Below, piece by piece: positions 44,805 through 57,133 of a stretch of 64,000 nt of DNA (the first letter of the stretch is position 1; every line of letters starts with the position of its first letter). The notes beneath the pieces are model-generated. The model saw only the letters and a list, made by a program, of their open reading frames with translations, had not been told where the DNA came from and did no database searches. The DNA is from Maritimibacter sp. GTDB taxonomy: Bacteria > Pseudomonadota > Alphaproteobacteria > Rhodobacterales > Rhodobacteraceae. Where the stretch lies: NCBI GenBank assembly GCA_002695005.1, contig NZNT01000015.1:124001-188000 (forward strand), read 5' to 3'. Both the position numbers and the translations under genes were made by a program.

Positions 44805-44926
44805 AACCCGGAAATTCATAGCCTACACGCGGTTTTGTTGGCTATTGGGCTTCAATTCGGCTACCTTCGCGGGCATTAGAGCCGTCCGACAGAGACGGCG
44901 AACCGAGGCAGGTATACGGGACCGAT

Positions 44927-45622
44927 ATGGAACAGGAAGCCCTCGCGCTGGCAGGGGAAATGGATTTTTCCTTCTGGGCGCTTTTCATTCGTTCGACATT
45001 GATCGTGAAGCTGGTGATGATTTTGCTCATCGCGGCCTCGTTCTATTCGTGGGCGATCATCGTAACCAAGTTCATGCAATACCGGCGCGCGCGGCGCGAG
45101 GCGGCTGTGTTCGATCAGGCGTTCTGGTCGGGTGAGCCGCTGGACGAACTGTACGACCAGATCGGCCCGACACCCACGAGTTCGGCAGAGCGTGTATTCG
45201 CCGCCGGGATGCTGGAATGGCGCAGGTCGCACCGCGCGGACGGCGGGTTGATCGGCGGCGCGCAGAGCCGGATCGACCGGTCGATGGACGTGGCCATCGC
45301 GAAAGAGGCCGAGAGCCTCAACACCCAGCTGGGTTTCCTCGCGACGACAGCCTCCTCCGGGCCGTTCATCGGCCTCTTCGGGACCGTCTGGGGCATCATG
45401 CACGCCTTCACCGAGATCGCGCAGCAGCAAAACACCAACCTTGCCGTCGTGGCACCGGGCATCGCCGAGGCGTTGCTGGCCACGGGGCTTGGTCTGCTCG
45501 CGGCCATTCCGGCGCTGATCTTCTACAACAAGCTCACCTCCGACAGCGACAACATCGCGGCGGGCTGGGAAAGCTTCGCGGACGAATTCTCGACCATCCT
45601 CAGCCGCCAGTTGGACAGCTGA
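44927..45622 (+). CDS. tolQ: TolQ, proton-channel subunit
   Basis: A 231-residue inner-membrane protein with three helices, of the ExbB/TolQ/MotA family. The conserved central part is LGFLATTASSGPFIGLFGTVWGIMHAF and the third helix is ATGLGLLAAIPALIFYNKL. With TolR it uses the proton gradient to energise TolA and keep the outer membrane tethered during division. tolR starts one base after its stop. Confidence 0.97.
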   Translation: MEQEALALAGEMDFSFWALFIRSTLIVKLVMILLIAASFYSWAIIVTKFMQYRRARREAAVFDQAFWSGEPLDELYDQIGPTPTSSAERVFAAGMLEWRRSHRADGGLIGGAQSRIDRSMDVAIAKEAESLNTQLGFLATTASSGPFIGLFGTVWGIMHAFTEIAQQQNTNLAVVAPGIAEALLATGLGLLAAIPALIFYNKLTSDSDNIAAGWESFADEFSTILSRQLDS

Positions 45623-45623
45623 C

Positions 45624-46097
45624 ATGGCCGGCACCGTCACCCAGGCAAAACCGCGCGCCCGCCGGGGCCGCCGTCGCGGGCGCCATCGCGCGATGATGGC
45701 CGAGATCAACATCACGCCCTTCGTGGACGTGATGTTGGTGCTGCTCATCATCTTCATGGTTGCCGCGCCGCTGATGACCGTGGGCGTGCCCGTCCAGCTT
45801 CCCGAGACCGCCGCGACACCGCTCCCGGCCGTCGAGGAAGAACCACTGACCGTCACGCTGACCGAAGAAGGGACCATCACCCTGATGACGACCGAAATCG
45901 CCCGCGACGACCTGATCCCGCGCCTGCGCGCCGTCGCCGCCGAGCGGACGGACAACAAGATATTCCTGCGCGCCGACGGGCGCGTGCCCTACGAACGCGT
46001 GGCGCAGGTCATGGGCGCGCTCAACGCCGCCGGGTTCAATGACATCGGCCTCGTCACCGACACGGGCGGGCCGAGCATGGACGAGGCGTCGAGGTAG
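45624..46097 (+). CDS. tolR: TolR, proton-channel subunit
   Basis: A 157-residue protein with a basic N-terminus (RARRGRRRGRHR), one helix (FVDVMLVLLIIFMVAAPLM) carrying the essential Asp of the ExbD/TolR family, and a periplasmic domain. EINITPFVDVMLVLLIIFMV is diagnostic. Confidence 0.96.
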   Translation: MAGTVTQAKPRARRGRRRGRHRAMMAEINITPFVDVMLVLLIIFMVAAPLMTVGVPVQLPETAATPLPAVEEEPLTVTLTEEGTITLMTTEIARDDLIPRLRAVAAERTDNKIFLRADGRVPYERVAQVMGALNAAGFNDIGLVTDTGGPSMDEASR

Positions 46098-46106
46098 AGG
46101 CGGATC

Positions 46107-47180
46107 GTGAAGACCGGCTATTATATCTCGGGGATCGGTCACGGACTTCTGATCCTCTGGCTCCTGTTCGGGGGCCTGTTCGAGCGGAGCCTCGATGAGC
46201 CGCCCGTGCCGGTCGCGGACGTGTCGATCATTTCCGAAGAAGAGTTCGCGGCCCTGACCGCCCCGCCCGTTGGCACGCCCGAGCCGGAACCGGAGCCGGA
46301 ACCCGCGCCCGAAGTCTCGCCCAATCCACCCCCGCGTCCCGAGCCTGAGCCCGAGCCCGCGCCGGAACCCGAACCGACACCGCAGCCGGAGCCGCCAACG
46401 CCCGAGCCTGCGCTGCCGACTGAAGACACGCCGCCGGACACCACCGACCCGACGCCGCCCGAGGCCGACCGTGTCGCCCCCGAGATCGCGCCGGAGCCGG
46501 AACCGCAGGCCGAGATCGCGCCGGAAGTGGCCCCCGAGGTCGCGCCCAGCGAGGACGCGGTCGACACGCCGCCCGAGGAAGAGCAGGAGGCGACCCAGCC
46601 CGAGGCCGCGACCACCGAGATCGTGACCGAGGCCGAAACGCCCCAGTCCGCCGCGCCCACAAGCTCGATCCGCCCGCAACCGCGCCCGCAGCGCCCGGAA
46701 CCGGAAGTCGAAACGGCCCAGCCCGAGCCGGAGCCCGAACCGGAGCCGCAGCCCGAGCCGGAAACGGAAACCGAACGCGACCCGATCGCCGATGCCGTGG
46801 CCGACGCCGTGAACGACGCGCTCGACACCCCCGGTGCGGCCCAGACCGAGGCCCCGACCGGCCCGCCGCTCACCTCTGGCGAGCGTGAGGGCCTGCGCCT
46901 TGCGGTGAGCCAATGCTGGAACCTCGGGTCGTCGTCGACCGATGCGATGAAGACGACCGTGGTGGTGCTGGTCCAGATGCAACCCAACGGCGTTCCGTCG
47001 GGGATCGAACTGGTCTCGTCGAACGGGCCGAACGGGCAGGCCACCCAAACAGCCTTTCAAGCTGCGCGACGGGCGGTTATCCGTTGCGGCGCAAACGGCT
47101 ATAACTTGCCGAGTGATAAGTACGAACAGTGGCGTGAGATTGAAATGACCTTCAATCCGGAGAATATGAGGCTGCGATGA
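46107..47180 (+). CDS. tolA: TolA-type protein with Pro/Glu-rich domain II
   Basis: A 357-residue protein in the TolA position. It begins with GTG at 46107, has an N-terminal helix ([17 protein letters not shown]), then residues about 55-250 made mostly of Pro-Glu and Glu-Pro dipeptides in place of the Lys/Ala/Glu long helix of E. coli TolA. The last 100 residues (from [15 protein letters not shown]) are the conserved domain III, with two Cys, that interacts with TolB and Pal. The Pro-Glu stretch resembles the TonB spanner. It overlaps tolB by four bases (ATGA). Confidence 0.9.
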   Translation: MKTGYYISGIGHGLLILWLLFGGLFERSLDEPPVPVADVSIISEEEFAALTAPPVGTPEPEPEPEPAPEVSPNPPPRPEPEPEPAPEPEPTPQPEPPTPEPALPTEDTPPDTTDPTPPEADRVAPEIAPEPEPQAEIAPEVAPEVAPSEDAVDTPPEEEQEATQPEAATTEIVTEAETPQSAAPTSSIRPQPRPQRPEPEVETAQPEPEPEPEPQPEPETETERDPIADAVADAVNDALDTPGAAQTEAPTGPPLTSGEREGLRLAVSQCWNLGSSSTDAMKTTVVVLVQMQPNGVPSGIELVSSNGPNGQATQTAFQAARRAVIRCGANGYNLPSDKYEQWREIEMTFNPENMRLR

Positions 47181-48514
47181 CGATGAACAAACTCCTGGCA
47201 TATGCCCTGGCGCTTCTGGCGCTCGCGCCCGTGCTCTCCGCCACGCCCGCTCAGGCCCAGCAGGGACCGCTGCGAATCGAGATCACCGAGGGGGTCATCG
47301 AGCCGCTGCCCTTCGCCGTGCCGACCTTTCAGGCCGAGACCGGCGGGGCAGGGGCCTATGCTGAGGAAATCAGCCGCGTGATCGCGGCGGACCTGTCTGG
47401 CACCGGGCTGTTCCGGGAAATCCCGTCATCGGCCTTCATCTCGAACGTCACCAATTTCGCGTCTCCGATCCAGTATGCCGACTGGAAGGCCGTGAACGCT
47501 CAGGCGCTTATCACCGGGGCGGTGGCCGAAAGCGGCGGGCAGATCACGGTCAAGTTCCGGGTCTACGATGTCGTCTCGGGCGCCGAGCTGGGGCAGGGGC
47601 TGCAATTCACCGGCACCGCCGACGGCATCCGCCGCATCGCGCACAAGGTGGCCGACACCGTCTATTCCCGCATCACGGGCGAGAGTGGGTATTTCGACAG
47701 CCGCGTGGTCTTCGTCTCCGAGAGCGGCCCCAAGAACGCGCGGCGCAAGCGGATCGCGGTCATGGATTATGACGGCGCGAACGTGAAATACCTCACCGAC
47801 GCCGAGTCGCTCGTCTTCGCGCCGCGCTTCTCGCCGGACGGGACCCGCGTGCTCTATACCTCCTACGAGACGGGACAGCCGCAGATCTTCGTGCTCGAGG
47901 TCGGCTCCGCGCAGCGCCGCTCACTGGGCACCGGCGGCGGCAACATGGCCTTCTCGCCGCGATTCTCGCCTGACGGGCAAGCGATCATCTTCTCGCTGGA
48001 GCAGGGCGGCAACTCCGACATCTACCGGATGGACGTGAACGGCGGCTCGATCCAGCAGCTCACCAGTTCGCCCGCGATCGAAACCGCGCCCAGCTTCTCG
48101 CCCGACGGCTCGCGCATCGTCTTCGAAAGCGACCGCTCGGGCACGCAGCAGCTTTACGTCATGTCGGCGAACGGCGGCGAGGCGCAGCGCATCAGCTTCG
48201 GCCCCGGCCGCTACGGCACGCCGGTCTGGTCGCCGCGCGGCGATCTCGTGGCCTTCACCAAGCAAAACAGCGGGCGTTTCCACATCGGCGTCATGCGCAC
48301 GGACGGCTCCGAGGAACGCCTCCTCACGGCGTCGTTCCTTGACGAAGGCCCCACCTGGGCGCCAAACGGGCGCGTGATCATGTTCACCCGTGAAAGTCAG
48401 GGGGCCGACGGCGCGCCGGGGCTCTACTCGGTCGACATCTCGGGGCGCAACCTGCGCCGGGTGCCCACGCCGGACGCCGCATCGGACCCGAGCTGGGGGC
48501 CGCTCCAGAACTAG
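47177..48514 (+). CDS. tolB: TolB, periplasmic beta-propeller
   Basis: A 445-residue periplasmic protein. A signal peptide ([20 protein letters not shown] then QAQQ) precedes the N-terminal domain ([20 protein letters not shown]) and a six-bladed propeller of repeats such as [20 protein letters not shown] and [20 protein letters not shown]. It bridges TolA and Pal. A second ATG six bases in is an alternative start. Confidence 0.97.
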   Translation: MTMNKLLAYALALLALAPVLSATPAQAQQGPLRIEITEGVIEPLPFAVPTFQAETGGAGAYAEEISRVIAADLSGTGLFREIPSSAFISNVTNFASPIQYADWKAVNAQALITGAVAESGGQITVKFRVYDVVSGAELGQGLQFTGTADGIRRIAHKVADTVYSRITGESGYFDSRVVFVSESGPKNARRKRIAVMDYDGANVKYLTDAESLVFAPRFSPDGTRVLYTSYETGQPQIFVLEVGSAQRRSLGTGGGNMAFSPRFSPDGQAIIFSLEQGGNSDIYRMDVNGGSIQQLTSSPAIETAPSFSPDGSRIVFESDRSGTQQLYVMSANGGEAQRISFGPGRYGTPVWSPRGDLVAFTKQNSGRFHIGVMRTDGSEERLLTASFLDEGPTWAPNGRVIMFTRESQGADGAPGLYSVDISGRNLRRVPTPDAASDPSWGPLQN

Positions 48515-48592
48515 GAAAGCCGCGACGACACGGTGCGTCATGTGCTAGGATCGCCGCAATCGAGCAACGATAAAGACAGGACATTGAAGCCC

Positions 48593-49087
48593 ATGAAAAA
48601 GATTACCCTCGTCGCGCTGATGGTCGGCACGCTCGCGATCTCGGCCTGTTCTCAGGACCGGTTCAACGCTGCGGATGCCGCCAATTCCGGTGCCAACGCG
48701 GGCGGCGTGAACGACCCGACCTCCGCCGCCTATTTCAACCAGAGCATCGGGGACCGGGTGCTTTTCGAAGTGGACCAGTCCACCCTGAACCCGCAGGCCG
48801 AGGCGGTTCTGGCCCAGCAGGCCCAGTGGCTGTCCTCGAACCAGGCCTACTCCGCGATCATCGAGGGGCACGCGGACGAACAGGGCACCCGGGAATACAA
48901 CGTGGCGCTCGGCGCGCGGCGGGCAAGTGCGGTGCAAAGCTACCTCATCGAACGCGGCGTTGCGCCCAACCGCCTGAAAACCGTAAGCTATGGCAAGGAG
49001 CGGCCGCTCGCGATCTGCTCCGACGAAAGCTGCTATGCGCAAAACCGCCGTGCGGTGACGGTGCTGACGACCGGCGCCGGCACCTGA
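48593..49087 (+). CDS. pal: Pal, peptidoglycan-associated lipoprotein
   Basis: A 164-residue outer-membrane lipoprotein. The signal is MKKITLVALMVGTLAISAC with Cys19 as lipidation site. The OmpA-like domain contains SAIIEGHADEQGTREYNVAL and RRASAVQSYL, which hold the Asp and Arg that bind diaminopimelate in peptidoglycan. I place the start at 48593. It follows tolB after 78 bases. Confidence 0.97.
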   Translation: MKKITLVALMVGTLAISACSQDRFNAADAANSGANAGGVNDPTSAAYFNQSIGDRVLFEVDQSTLNPQAEAVLAQQAQWLSSNQAYSAIIEGHADEQGTREYNVALGARRASAVQSYLIERGVAPNRLKTVSYGKERPLAICSDESCYAQNRRAVTVLTTGAGT

Positions 49088-49109
49088 CGGCGCGGGTGAG
49101 AGAGGGCCG

Positions 49110-49964
49110 ATGGGGCTGACGAAAATCTTTCTGGCTGCGGCGCTCGCCGCGGCCTTCGCCGTGCCGGGGCTGGCACAGGACCGTGACCAGACGCTGGCGG
49201 ATGTCCGTCAGGAACTGACCGTGCTGAACGTGGAGCTCGCGCGCCTGCGCACCGAGCTGAACACGACCGGCGCCCCGGCGCCCGTGGGGTCGGGCACCCC
49301 GCTCGACCGCGTGAATGCCATCGAGACCGCGCTGCAACGCCTCACCGGCAAGACCGAGGAACTGGAATTCCGGCTCAACTCCATTGCCACCGACGGGGCA
49401 AACCGGCTGGGCGACCTGTCCTTCCGGCTGTGCGAGCTGGAACCCGATTGCGACATCATGAACGAGGGGCTCTCCAAGCCTCTTGGCGGGGTGGAGGCGG
49501 TTCAGCCCGACCTGCCGGCCGGCCAGCTTCCCACCTCGACCTTGCCTGACGCGAATACCGGCGACACCGGCACACAACTGGCGGTGGGCGAGCAGGCGGA
49601 TTTCGACGCGGCACTGGCCGCGCTCGAGTCCGGGGATTTCAACGGTGCCGCGACGCAGTTTCAGTCCTTCGTTGACAACTACCCCGGCACACCGCTCACC
49701 GGTCGCGCGCTGTTTCTGCGCGGCGAGGCGCTCAACGCGCAGAACATGGTGGCCGAGGCGGCGCGCGCTTATCTCGCGTCCTTCTCTGCCGAGCCGGGCG
49801 GGCAATCCGCCCCGGATGCGCTCTTGCAACTCGGCACGGCGCTCGGCCAGCTTGGTCAGGTGAGCGAGGCCTGCGCGACACTGGGCGAGGTGCCCAATCG
49901 CTTCCCCGGCTCGAACGCGGCAGGCGAGGCGCAGGCGGAGCGGCAGCAGCTCGGCTGTTCGTGA
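49110..49964 (+). CDS. cpoB: CpoB/YbgF, tol-pal accessory protein
   Basis: A 284-residue periplasmic protein with a signal peptide (IFLAAALAAAFAVPGLAQD), an N-terminal coiled coil (about 25-50, VRQELTVLNVELARLRTEL) that trimerises in homologues, a disordered linker, and C-terminal TPR repeats (FDAALAALESGDFNGAATQF). In E. coli it coordinates PBP1B and Tol. Its end overlaps tilS. Confidence 0.93.
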   Translation: MGLTKIFLAAALAAAFAVPGLAQDRDQTLADVRQELTVLNVELARLRTELNTTGAPAPVGSGTPLDRVNAIETALQRLTGKTEELEFRLNSIATDGANRLGDLSFRLCELEPDCDIMNEGLSKPLGGVEAVQPDLPAGQLPTSTLPDANTGDTGTQLAVGEQADFDAALAALESGDFNGAATQFQSFVDNYPGTPLTGRALFLRGEALNAQNMVAEAARAYLASFSAEPGGQSAPDALLQLGTALGQLGQVSEACATLGEVPNRFPGSNAAGEAQAERQQLGCS

Positions 49965-51208
49965 CACCCGACGCGGCGCTGCGGGAGGCGCTCGCAGCCG
50001 CGCAGGACCGGGCCCCTTTCGATCACGTTACCGTGGCCGTGTCCGGCGGCGGCGACAGCATGGCGCTCCTCCTCGCGACCCATGATTGGGCGCGCGAGAC
50101 CGGTATCGGCGTGAGTGCCGTGACGGTGGATCACGGGCTACGGCCCGAGGCGGCGGGGGAGGCGGCGCAGGTGGCCGCACTCTGCGCCACGCTGGGACTT
50201 GCCCATGAAACGCGGCACTGGGACGGGTGGGACAATCAGGGCAACCTGCAAGCCGCCGCCCGTGACGCCCGGTACGATCTTCTCGCCGCCTCAGGGACCG
50301 GCCCGATCCTTCTGGGTCACACGCAGGACGACGTGGCCGAGACCTTTCTTATGCGGCTGGCCCGCGGCTCCGGCGTCGACGGTCTGGGCCATATGCGCGC
50401 CGACTGGAGCGACCGGGGCCGGCGCTGGCTGCGCCCGCTCCTCGGCGTTCCCCGGGCCGCCCTGCGCGACTGGCTGCGCGGCAAAGGAGCGACGTGGATC
50501 GAAGACCCGTCGAACGACGATCCCACCTATGACCGGGTGAAAATGCGGTCGGCCCTCGACCTGCTCGGCCCCCTCGGGATCGACGCCGAACGCCTTGCCA
50601 GTACGGCCCAAACGCTGCGCGAAGCCCGCGTTGCGCTGGAGTATCTGGCGCATTTGGAAGCCCGCCGGATCGCACGGGTGGAGGCGGGCGATGTGGTGTT
50701 TCAGGCCGCCGAACTCCCTGCGCTGCCCGCCGAAACCCGCGACCGTCTTGTCGCCCATGCGATCGGCTGGGTGTCGGGCGCGACATATCGTCCCCGCCGC
50801 CGCGCGCTTCAGGCAGCGACGCAGGCGGCGCTGGCCGGGGGCAAGGCGACGCTCGGAGGCTGCGTGCTCACCGGGCGGAACGCAACGCTGCGGGTCACGA
50901 GGGAATTGCAAGCGGTCGCCGGGGTGCACGCACCTGTCCGCGACCTCTGGGACGGACGCTGGCGCATGGTCGCACCGCCGGGCGCGTCCACACAAAACCT
51001 GACGATCCGCGCACTTGGCGAAGCCGGGCTTTCGCTCTGCCCAAGCTGGCGCGACACCGGCCTGCCGCGCGACACGCTCCTCGCGTCCCCGGCCGTCTTT
51101 GAAGGCGATACCCTCGTCGCGGCCCCCGTCGCGGGAGCGCCCGAAGGGTGGTCGGCGGAAATCAACCATCCTCGCGGGGATTACCTTCCCTCTCTTTTAT
51201 CGCATTGA
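49961..51208 (+). CDS. tilS: tRNA(Ile)-lysidine synthase
   Basis: A 415-residue PP-loop ATPase that attaches lysine to C34 of the AUA-reading tRNA(Ile). The PP-loop SGGGDS (28-33) and the LGHTQDDVAETFLMRLARGSG segment are diagnostic. It starts with GTG at 49961, four bases inside cpoB (GTGA), and precedes ftsH as in many proteobacteria. Confidence 0.94.
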   Translation: MTPDAALREALAAAQDRAPFDHVTVAVSGGGDSMALLLATHDWARETGIGVSAVTVDHGLRPEAAGEAAQVAALCATLGLAHETRHWDGWDNQGNLQAAARDARYDLLAASGTGPILLGHTQDDVAETFLMRLARGSGVDGLGHMRADWSDRGRRWLRPLLGVPRAALRDWLRGKGATWIEDPSNDDPTYDRVKMRSALDLLGPLGIDAERLASTAQTLREARVALEYLAHLEARRIARVEAGDVVFQAAELPALPAETRDRLVAHAIGWVSGATYRPRRRALQAATQAALAGGKATLGGCVLTGRNATLRVTRELQAVAGVHAPVRDLWDGRWRMVAPPGASTQNLTIRALGEAGLSLCPSWRDTGLPRDTLLASPAVFEGDTLVAAPVAGAPEGWSAEINHPRGDYLPSLLSH

Positions 51209-51298
51209 ACATATGACAACCTTCCCTATTTTAGAGTGAAGGTTGCGCGGAGCTGAGCCACCGCGCCTGCCACCAACTCGCTTCACGAGGAGATGACC

Positions 51299-53224
<1,926 letters not shown>

Positions 53225-53247
53225 GGCGCGACGAGACACAGACACTG

Positions 53248-53276
53248 AAAAGGCCGGGTTTCGACCCGGCCTTTTT
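53248..53276 (+). terminator. Terminator after ftsH
   Basis: An A-rich 12-bp stem (AAAAGGCCGGGT / ACCCGGCCTTTT) with a TTCG loop ends in five T residues, 23 bases after the ftsH stop. Confidence 0.9.
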
Positions 53277-53345
53277 CGTCCGGCCATTCCCGCTTTGCCC
53301 GGGATGTGCCAAGGTCGGGCACCGTCAGCGCCGAAAGCACCGCCC

Positions 53346-53762
53346 ATGTCCCGGACCACAACCCGCCTCGCCGTCGCCTGCCTGTTGCTTGCCCCTTCGG
53401 TCGCGATGGCGGCCGACCTGCCGGTGGCGGGGAGTTGCCAGCACCGGCACATGGCGGCCGGCAGCTTCGTCTCGATGGACCTGATCGACTGGCGCGGCGA
53501 TACAGGCACGATCCAGACCCTTGGCACGTCGTACCCGGCCCGCGTCGCGGGGCTGCGCCCGCATGACGGGATGTTCCGCCTGTCACTGTTCTACACCGAT
53601 CAGCACACCGGCCCAACCGAACTGGTGATCTTCGCGATGCGGCTGGGGGGCGAAACCTCCTACCACATGGGGCAGGTCAGCTATCACGACATGCCCGACG
53701 GCGTGCGCGTCGCGACAACCATCGCGCCGTTCGAAGAAATGACCTGCGATCTGACCTACTGA
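53346..53762 (+). CDS. Small exported protein, function unknown
   Basis: A 138-residue protein with a signal peptide (RLAVACLLLAPSVAMAAD, cleavage near Ala22). The mature part has two Cys, SCQHRHMAAGSFVSMDLIDW and the final MTCDLTY, which could form a disulfide. I choose the ATG at 53346; the upstream frame overlaps the ftsH end. It shares general style with the protein at 59929 (both carry CYH/CQH near the mature start), but no domain is recognised. Confidence 0.65.
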   Translation: MSRTTTRLAVACLLLAPSVAMAADLPVAGSCQHRHMAAGSFVSMDLIDWRGDTGTIQTLGTSYPARVAGLRPHDGMFRLSLFYTDQHTGPTELVIFAMRLGGETSYHMGQVSYHDMPDGVRVATTIAPFEEMTCDLTY

Positions 53763-53844
53763 CCCGGTTCGCCGCGCACGCGAGGTATCGTCCGGCCCGG
53801 ACTGCGACTAGGGTGTGCCGAACCCACATGAAGGAACGCCCCCA

Positions 53845-54633
53845 ATGACCACAGCCGACTGGGACCCCGAAGCCTACCAGCGTTTCCGCGGCCTGCGCCT
53901 GCGCCCGGCGCTGGAACTGCTGGCGCAGGTGCGCGACCTGCCCGAGGGGCCGATCGTCGACATGGGCTGCGGGGCAGGGGCGGTGGCCGAGGCGCTCTCC
54001 ACCCGCTACCCGACCCGCGAATTGTTCGGCGTCGACAACTCCGGCACCATGCTGGACGAGGCCGACGCGACTGGGCTGTACGACCGGCTCACCCGCGACG
54101 ACGCGACCGACTGGACGCCGGGCTACACCCCCGCCCTGATCTTCTCGAACGCGCTCGCCAACTGGCTCCCCGATCATGCGGGGCTCTTTGCACACTGGGC
54201 CGCCATGCTGCCGGAGCGCGGGGCGCTCGCCGTCCAGATGCCGCGCCAGTATGACGAGCCGTCCCACAAGCTCCTGCGCGATCTGGCCGAGGACATGTTT
54301 CCCGACCGGTTCGATTTCGCGGACTGGGCGCCCCCCGTCGCCCCGCCGCAGGACTACGCGGCCATGCTCGACCCGTTGGGCGATGTGCGCGCGTGGGAGA
54401 CGACCTATGTGCAGGATCTCGCCCCGGTCGCCGGGAGCCATCCGGTACGCCAGTTCACCCGCTCCACGGTCATGCGCCCCTTCGTGGCCGAGATGACCGA
54501 GACCGAGGCCGCGCGCTACAATTCCGCCTACGACGCGCTGCTCGCCCGTCACTACCCGGCGCGCGAAAACGGTAACGTGCATTTCCCGTTCAAACGTGTC
54601 TTCTTCGTCCTGACGAAACACCAGCAGACCTGA
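53845..54633 (+). CDS. Class I SAM methyltransferase (trans-aconitate methyltransferase-like)
   Basis: A 262-residue methyltransferase. PIVDMGCGAGAVAEALSTRY is the SAM-binding motif I; FGVDNSGTMLDEA is motif post-I; LIFSNALANWLPDHAGLFAH matches the Tam (trans-aconitate 2-methyltransferase) pattern, as does AVQMPRQYDEPSHKLL. The ATG at 53845 follows AAGGAA. It is three bases upstream of the MOSC gene and probably coupled to it. Confidence 0.87.
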   Translation: MTTADWDPEAYQRFRGLRLRPALELLAQVRDLPEGPIVDMGCGAGAVAEALSTRYPTRELFGVDNSGTMLDEADATGLYDRLTRDDATDWTPGYTPALIFSNALANWLPDHAGLFAHWAAMLPERGALAVQMPRQYDEPSHKLLRDLAEDMFPDRFDFADWAPPVAPPQDYAAMLDPLGDVRAWETTYVQDLAPVAGSHPVRQFTRSTVMRPFVAEMTETEAARYNSAYDALLARHYPARENGNVHFPFKRVFFVLTKHQQT

Positions 54634-54636
54634 GAC

Positions 54637-55251
54637 ATGCCTGACATCTATGAACAGACCGCCTTCGAGGGGCGCATCACCTATATTGGCGCCGTGACCG
54701 ACCGGGAGGCAGCTCTGGCCTCCGAGCCGTCCGACAGCGTGCGCGTGACTTTCGAGGGGATCGAGGGCGAGTCGCACGGCGGCCTGACCCGCCCCGCCTG
54801 CGTGCGCGTCGGGACGCTCCATCCGAAGGGCACCGAGATCCGCAACACCCGCCAGCTTTCCATCCTGTCGGAGGAGGAGCTTGCGCTCATCGCGCGCGGC
54901 ATGGGGATCGACCGGCTGGAGCCTGCGTGGATCGGCGCCTCCATCGTGGTCGAGGGCATCCCGGATCTCAGCTTCCTGCCCCCCGGTTCGCGGCTTCAGG
55001 CCCCGGATGGCTGCACGCTCGTCGCCGAGATGGTCAACCACCCCTGCACGCTCGCGGGCCGCTCGGTGGAGGCGCACGCGCCCGGCTTCGGCGCCAAGTT
55101 CAAACCAGCGGCCATCGACCTGCGTGGCATCACGGCGTGGGTCGAGCGGGAAGGGCGGCTGGCCCTCGGCGACCGGCTTACGCTCTACGTCCCGGCACAA
55201 CGTCCCTGGTATCCCGAGGGCGCCGGCGGTGGACCAGGTTTCCTTTCGTAG
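54637..55251 (+). CDS. MOSC-domain protein
   Basis: A 204-residue single-domain protein. GESHGGLTRPACVRV and GTEIRNTRQLSILSEEEL are characteristic of the MOSC (Moco sulfurase C-terminal) family, as is the MVNHPCTLAGRSVEAHAPGF region with the conserved Cys that handles sulfur or molybdenum cofactor. The function is not known, but a molybdenum-cofactor or sulfur transfer role is inferred. It is not adjacent to moaA, which lies at 38 kb. Confidence 0.87.
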   Translation: MPDIYEQTAFEGRITYIGAVTDREAALASEPSDSVRVTFEGIEGESHGGLTRPACVRVGTLHPKGTEIRNTRQLSILSEEELALIARGMGIDRLEPAWIGASIVVEGIPDLSFLPPGSRLQAPDGCTLVAEMVNHPCTLAGRSVEAHAPGFGAKFKPAAIDLRGITAWVEREGRLALGDRLTLYVPAQRPWYPEGAGGGPGFLS

Positions 55252-55378
55252 ACGCCACGGTCGCGCCAGTGACGTGACTGCCCCCAATTAGGTCGCGTTT
55301 TTGGTTGCGCCCTGCGCCATGTATTCATCATAACCCCGACACACGCGCATCGCCGTGGAATCCGGGAGGAATGAATAC

Positions 55379-57055
55379 ATGAGCCACAAATCCGACATCG
55401 AAATCGCGCGCGAAGCGAAGAAACGTCCGATCCAGGAAATCGGTGACAAGCTGGGCATCCCCGCCGATCACCTGCTGCCCTACGGCCACGACAAGGCCAA
55501 GGTCAGCCAGGACTTCATCAACTCCGTCGAGGACCGCCCCGACGGCAAGCTGATCCTCGTGACCGCGATCAACCCGACCCCCGCGGGCGAGGGCAAGACG
55601 ACCACGACGGTCGGTCTCGGCGACGGCCTGAACAAGATCGGCAAGAACGCCGCGATCTGCATCCGCGAAGCCTCGCTCGGGCCGAACTTCGGCATGAAGG
55701 GTGGCGCGGCCGGCGGCGGCTACGCACAAGTGGTGCCGATGGAAGAGATGAACCTCCACTTCACCGGCGACTTCCACGCGATCACCTCGGCCCACAACCT
55801 CCTGTCGGCGATGATCGACAACCACATCTACTGGGGCAACGAGCTTGCCATCGACGAACGGCGCGTGACCTGGAAGCGGGTCGTCGACCTCAACGACCGC
55901 GCCCTGCGCGACGTGGTGACCTCGCTCGGCGGCGTCGCCAACGGTTTTCCGCGTCAGACCGGCTTCGACATCACCGTCGCCTCCGAAGTCATGGCGATCC
56001 TCTGCCTCGCCAAGGACCTGGCCGACCTGCAGTCCCGCCTCGGTGACATCATCGTGGCCTACACACGTGACCGCGTGGCGATCACCTGCCGTGACATCGG
56101 CGCGGACGGTGCGATGACCGTGCTGCTCAAGGACGCGATGCAGCCCAACCTCGTTCAAACGCTGGAAAACAACCCGGCCTTCGTGCATGGCGGCCCCTTC
56201 GCCAACATCGCCCACGGCTGCAACTCGCTCATCGCCACGCGCACCGCGCTCAAACTCGCCGACTACGTCGTGACGGAAGCGGGCTTCGGGGCTGACCTGG
56301 GCGCCGAGAAGTTCATGAACATCAAGTGCCGCAAGGGTGGGCTCGCCCCCTCCGCCGTGGTGCTCGTCGCCACCGTGCGCGCGATGAAGATGAACGGCGG
56401 TGTGGCCAAGGCCGATCTGGGCGCCGAGAACGTGGACGCCGTGAAAGCGGGCTGCCCAAACCTTGGCCGTCACATCGAGAACCTCAAATCCTTCGGCGTT
56501 CCGGTGGTGGTCGCGATCAACCACTTCGTCACCGATACGGTTAACGAAGTGCAGGCGGTGAAGGATTACGTCGCCGAGCATGGGTCGGAGGCGATCCTGT
56601 GCCAGCACTGGGCCAAAGGCTCCGCCGGCACCGTGGACCTCGCGACCCGGGTGGCCGAAATTGCGGATGCCGAAATGGCCGCCTTCGCACCGCTCTACGG
56701 CGACGATCTGAGCCTGTTCGAAAAAATCGAAACGGTCGCCAAGCGCATCTACCGCGCCGATGAGGTGCTCGCCGACAAGAAGATCCGCGACCAGCTCAAG
56801 GCGTGGGAAGACGCGGGCTACGGCCACCTTCCGGTCTGCATGGCCAAGACGCAGTATTCCTTTTCGACCGACCCGAACCTGCGCGGCGCACCCACGGGCC
56901 ATTCCGTGCCGATCCGCGAAGTGCGGCTTTCGGCGGGGGCGGGCTTCGTCGTCGTGGTCTGCGGTGAGATCATGACCATGCCGGGCCTGCCGTCCAAACC
57001 GGCGGCCCTGTCCATCGGGCTGGACAAGAACGGCGCCGTCGAAGGCCTGTTCTAA
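55379..57055 (+). CDS. fhs: Formate-tetrahydrofolate ligase
   Basis: A 558-residue enzyme making 10-formyl-tetrahydrofolate from formate and [23 protein letters not shown] (66 onward) holds the nucleotide loop; [20 protein letters not shown] and [19 protein letters not shown] are diagnostic. The start ATG at 55379 follows GGAGGA. The folD-type genes follow, making a formate-to-methylene-THF module. Confidence 0.97.
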   Translation: MSHKSDIEIAREAKKRPIQEIGDKLGIPADHLLPYGHDKAKVSQDFINSVEDRPDGKLILVTAINPTPAGEGKTTTTVGLGDGLNKIGKNAAICIREASLGPNFGMKGGAAGGGYAQVVPMEEMNLHFTGDFHAITSAHNLLSAMIDNHIYWGNELAIDERRVTWKRVVDLNDRALRDVVTSLGGVANGFPRQTGFDITVASEVMAILCLAKDLADLQSRLGDIIVAYTRDRVAITCRDIGADGAMTVLLKDAMQPNLVQTLENNPAFVHGGPFANIAHGCNSLIATRTALKLADYVVTEAGFGADLGAEKFMNIKCRKGGLAPSAVVLVATVRAMKMNGGVAKADLGAENVDAVKAGCPNLGRHIENLKSFGVPVVVAINHFVTDTVNEVQAVKDYVAEHGSEAILCQHWAKGSAGTVDLATRVAEIADAEMAAFAPLYGDDLSLFEKIETVAKRIYRADEVLADKKIRDQLKAWEDAGYGHLPVCMAKTQYSFSTDPNLRGAPTGHSVPIREVRLSAGAGFVVVVCGEIMTMPGLPSKPAALSIGLDKNGAVEGLF

Positions 57056-57133
57056 GCCCATTGGCGCCGGGGCGATCCGCTCGCCCCGGCGCATCCTGAA
57101 AGCAGGGCGACTGCACGAGAAGAGGAGAGCGAC

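Noticed and set aside
46269-46800. A DNA tandem repeat or CRISPR-like array in tolA
   Set aside because: The repeats are Pro/Glu codons of varying spacing inside one open frame, with no spacers of constant length.
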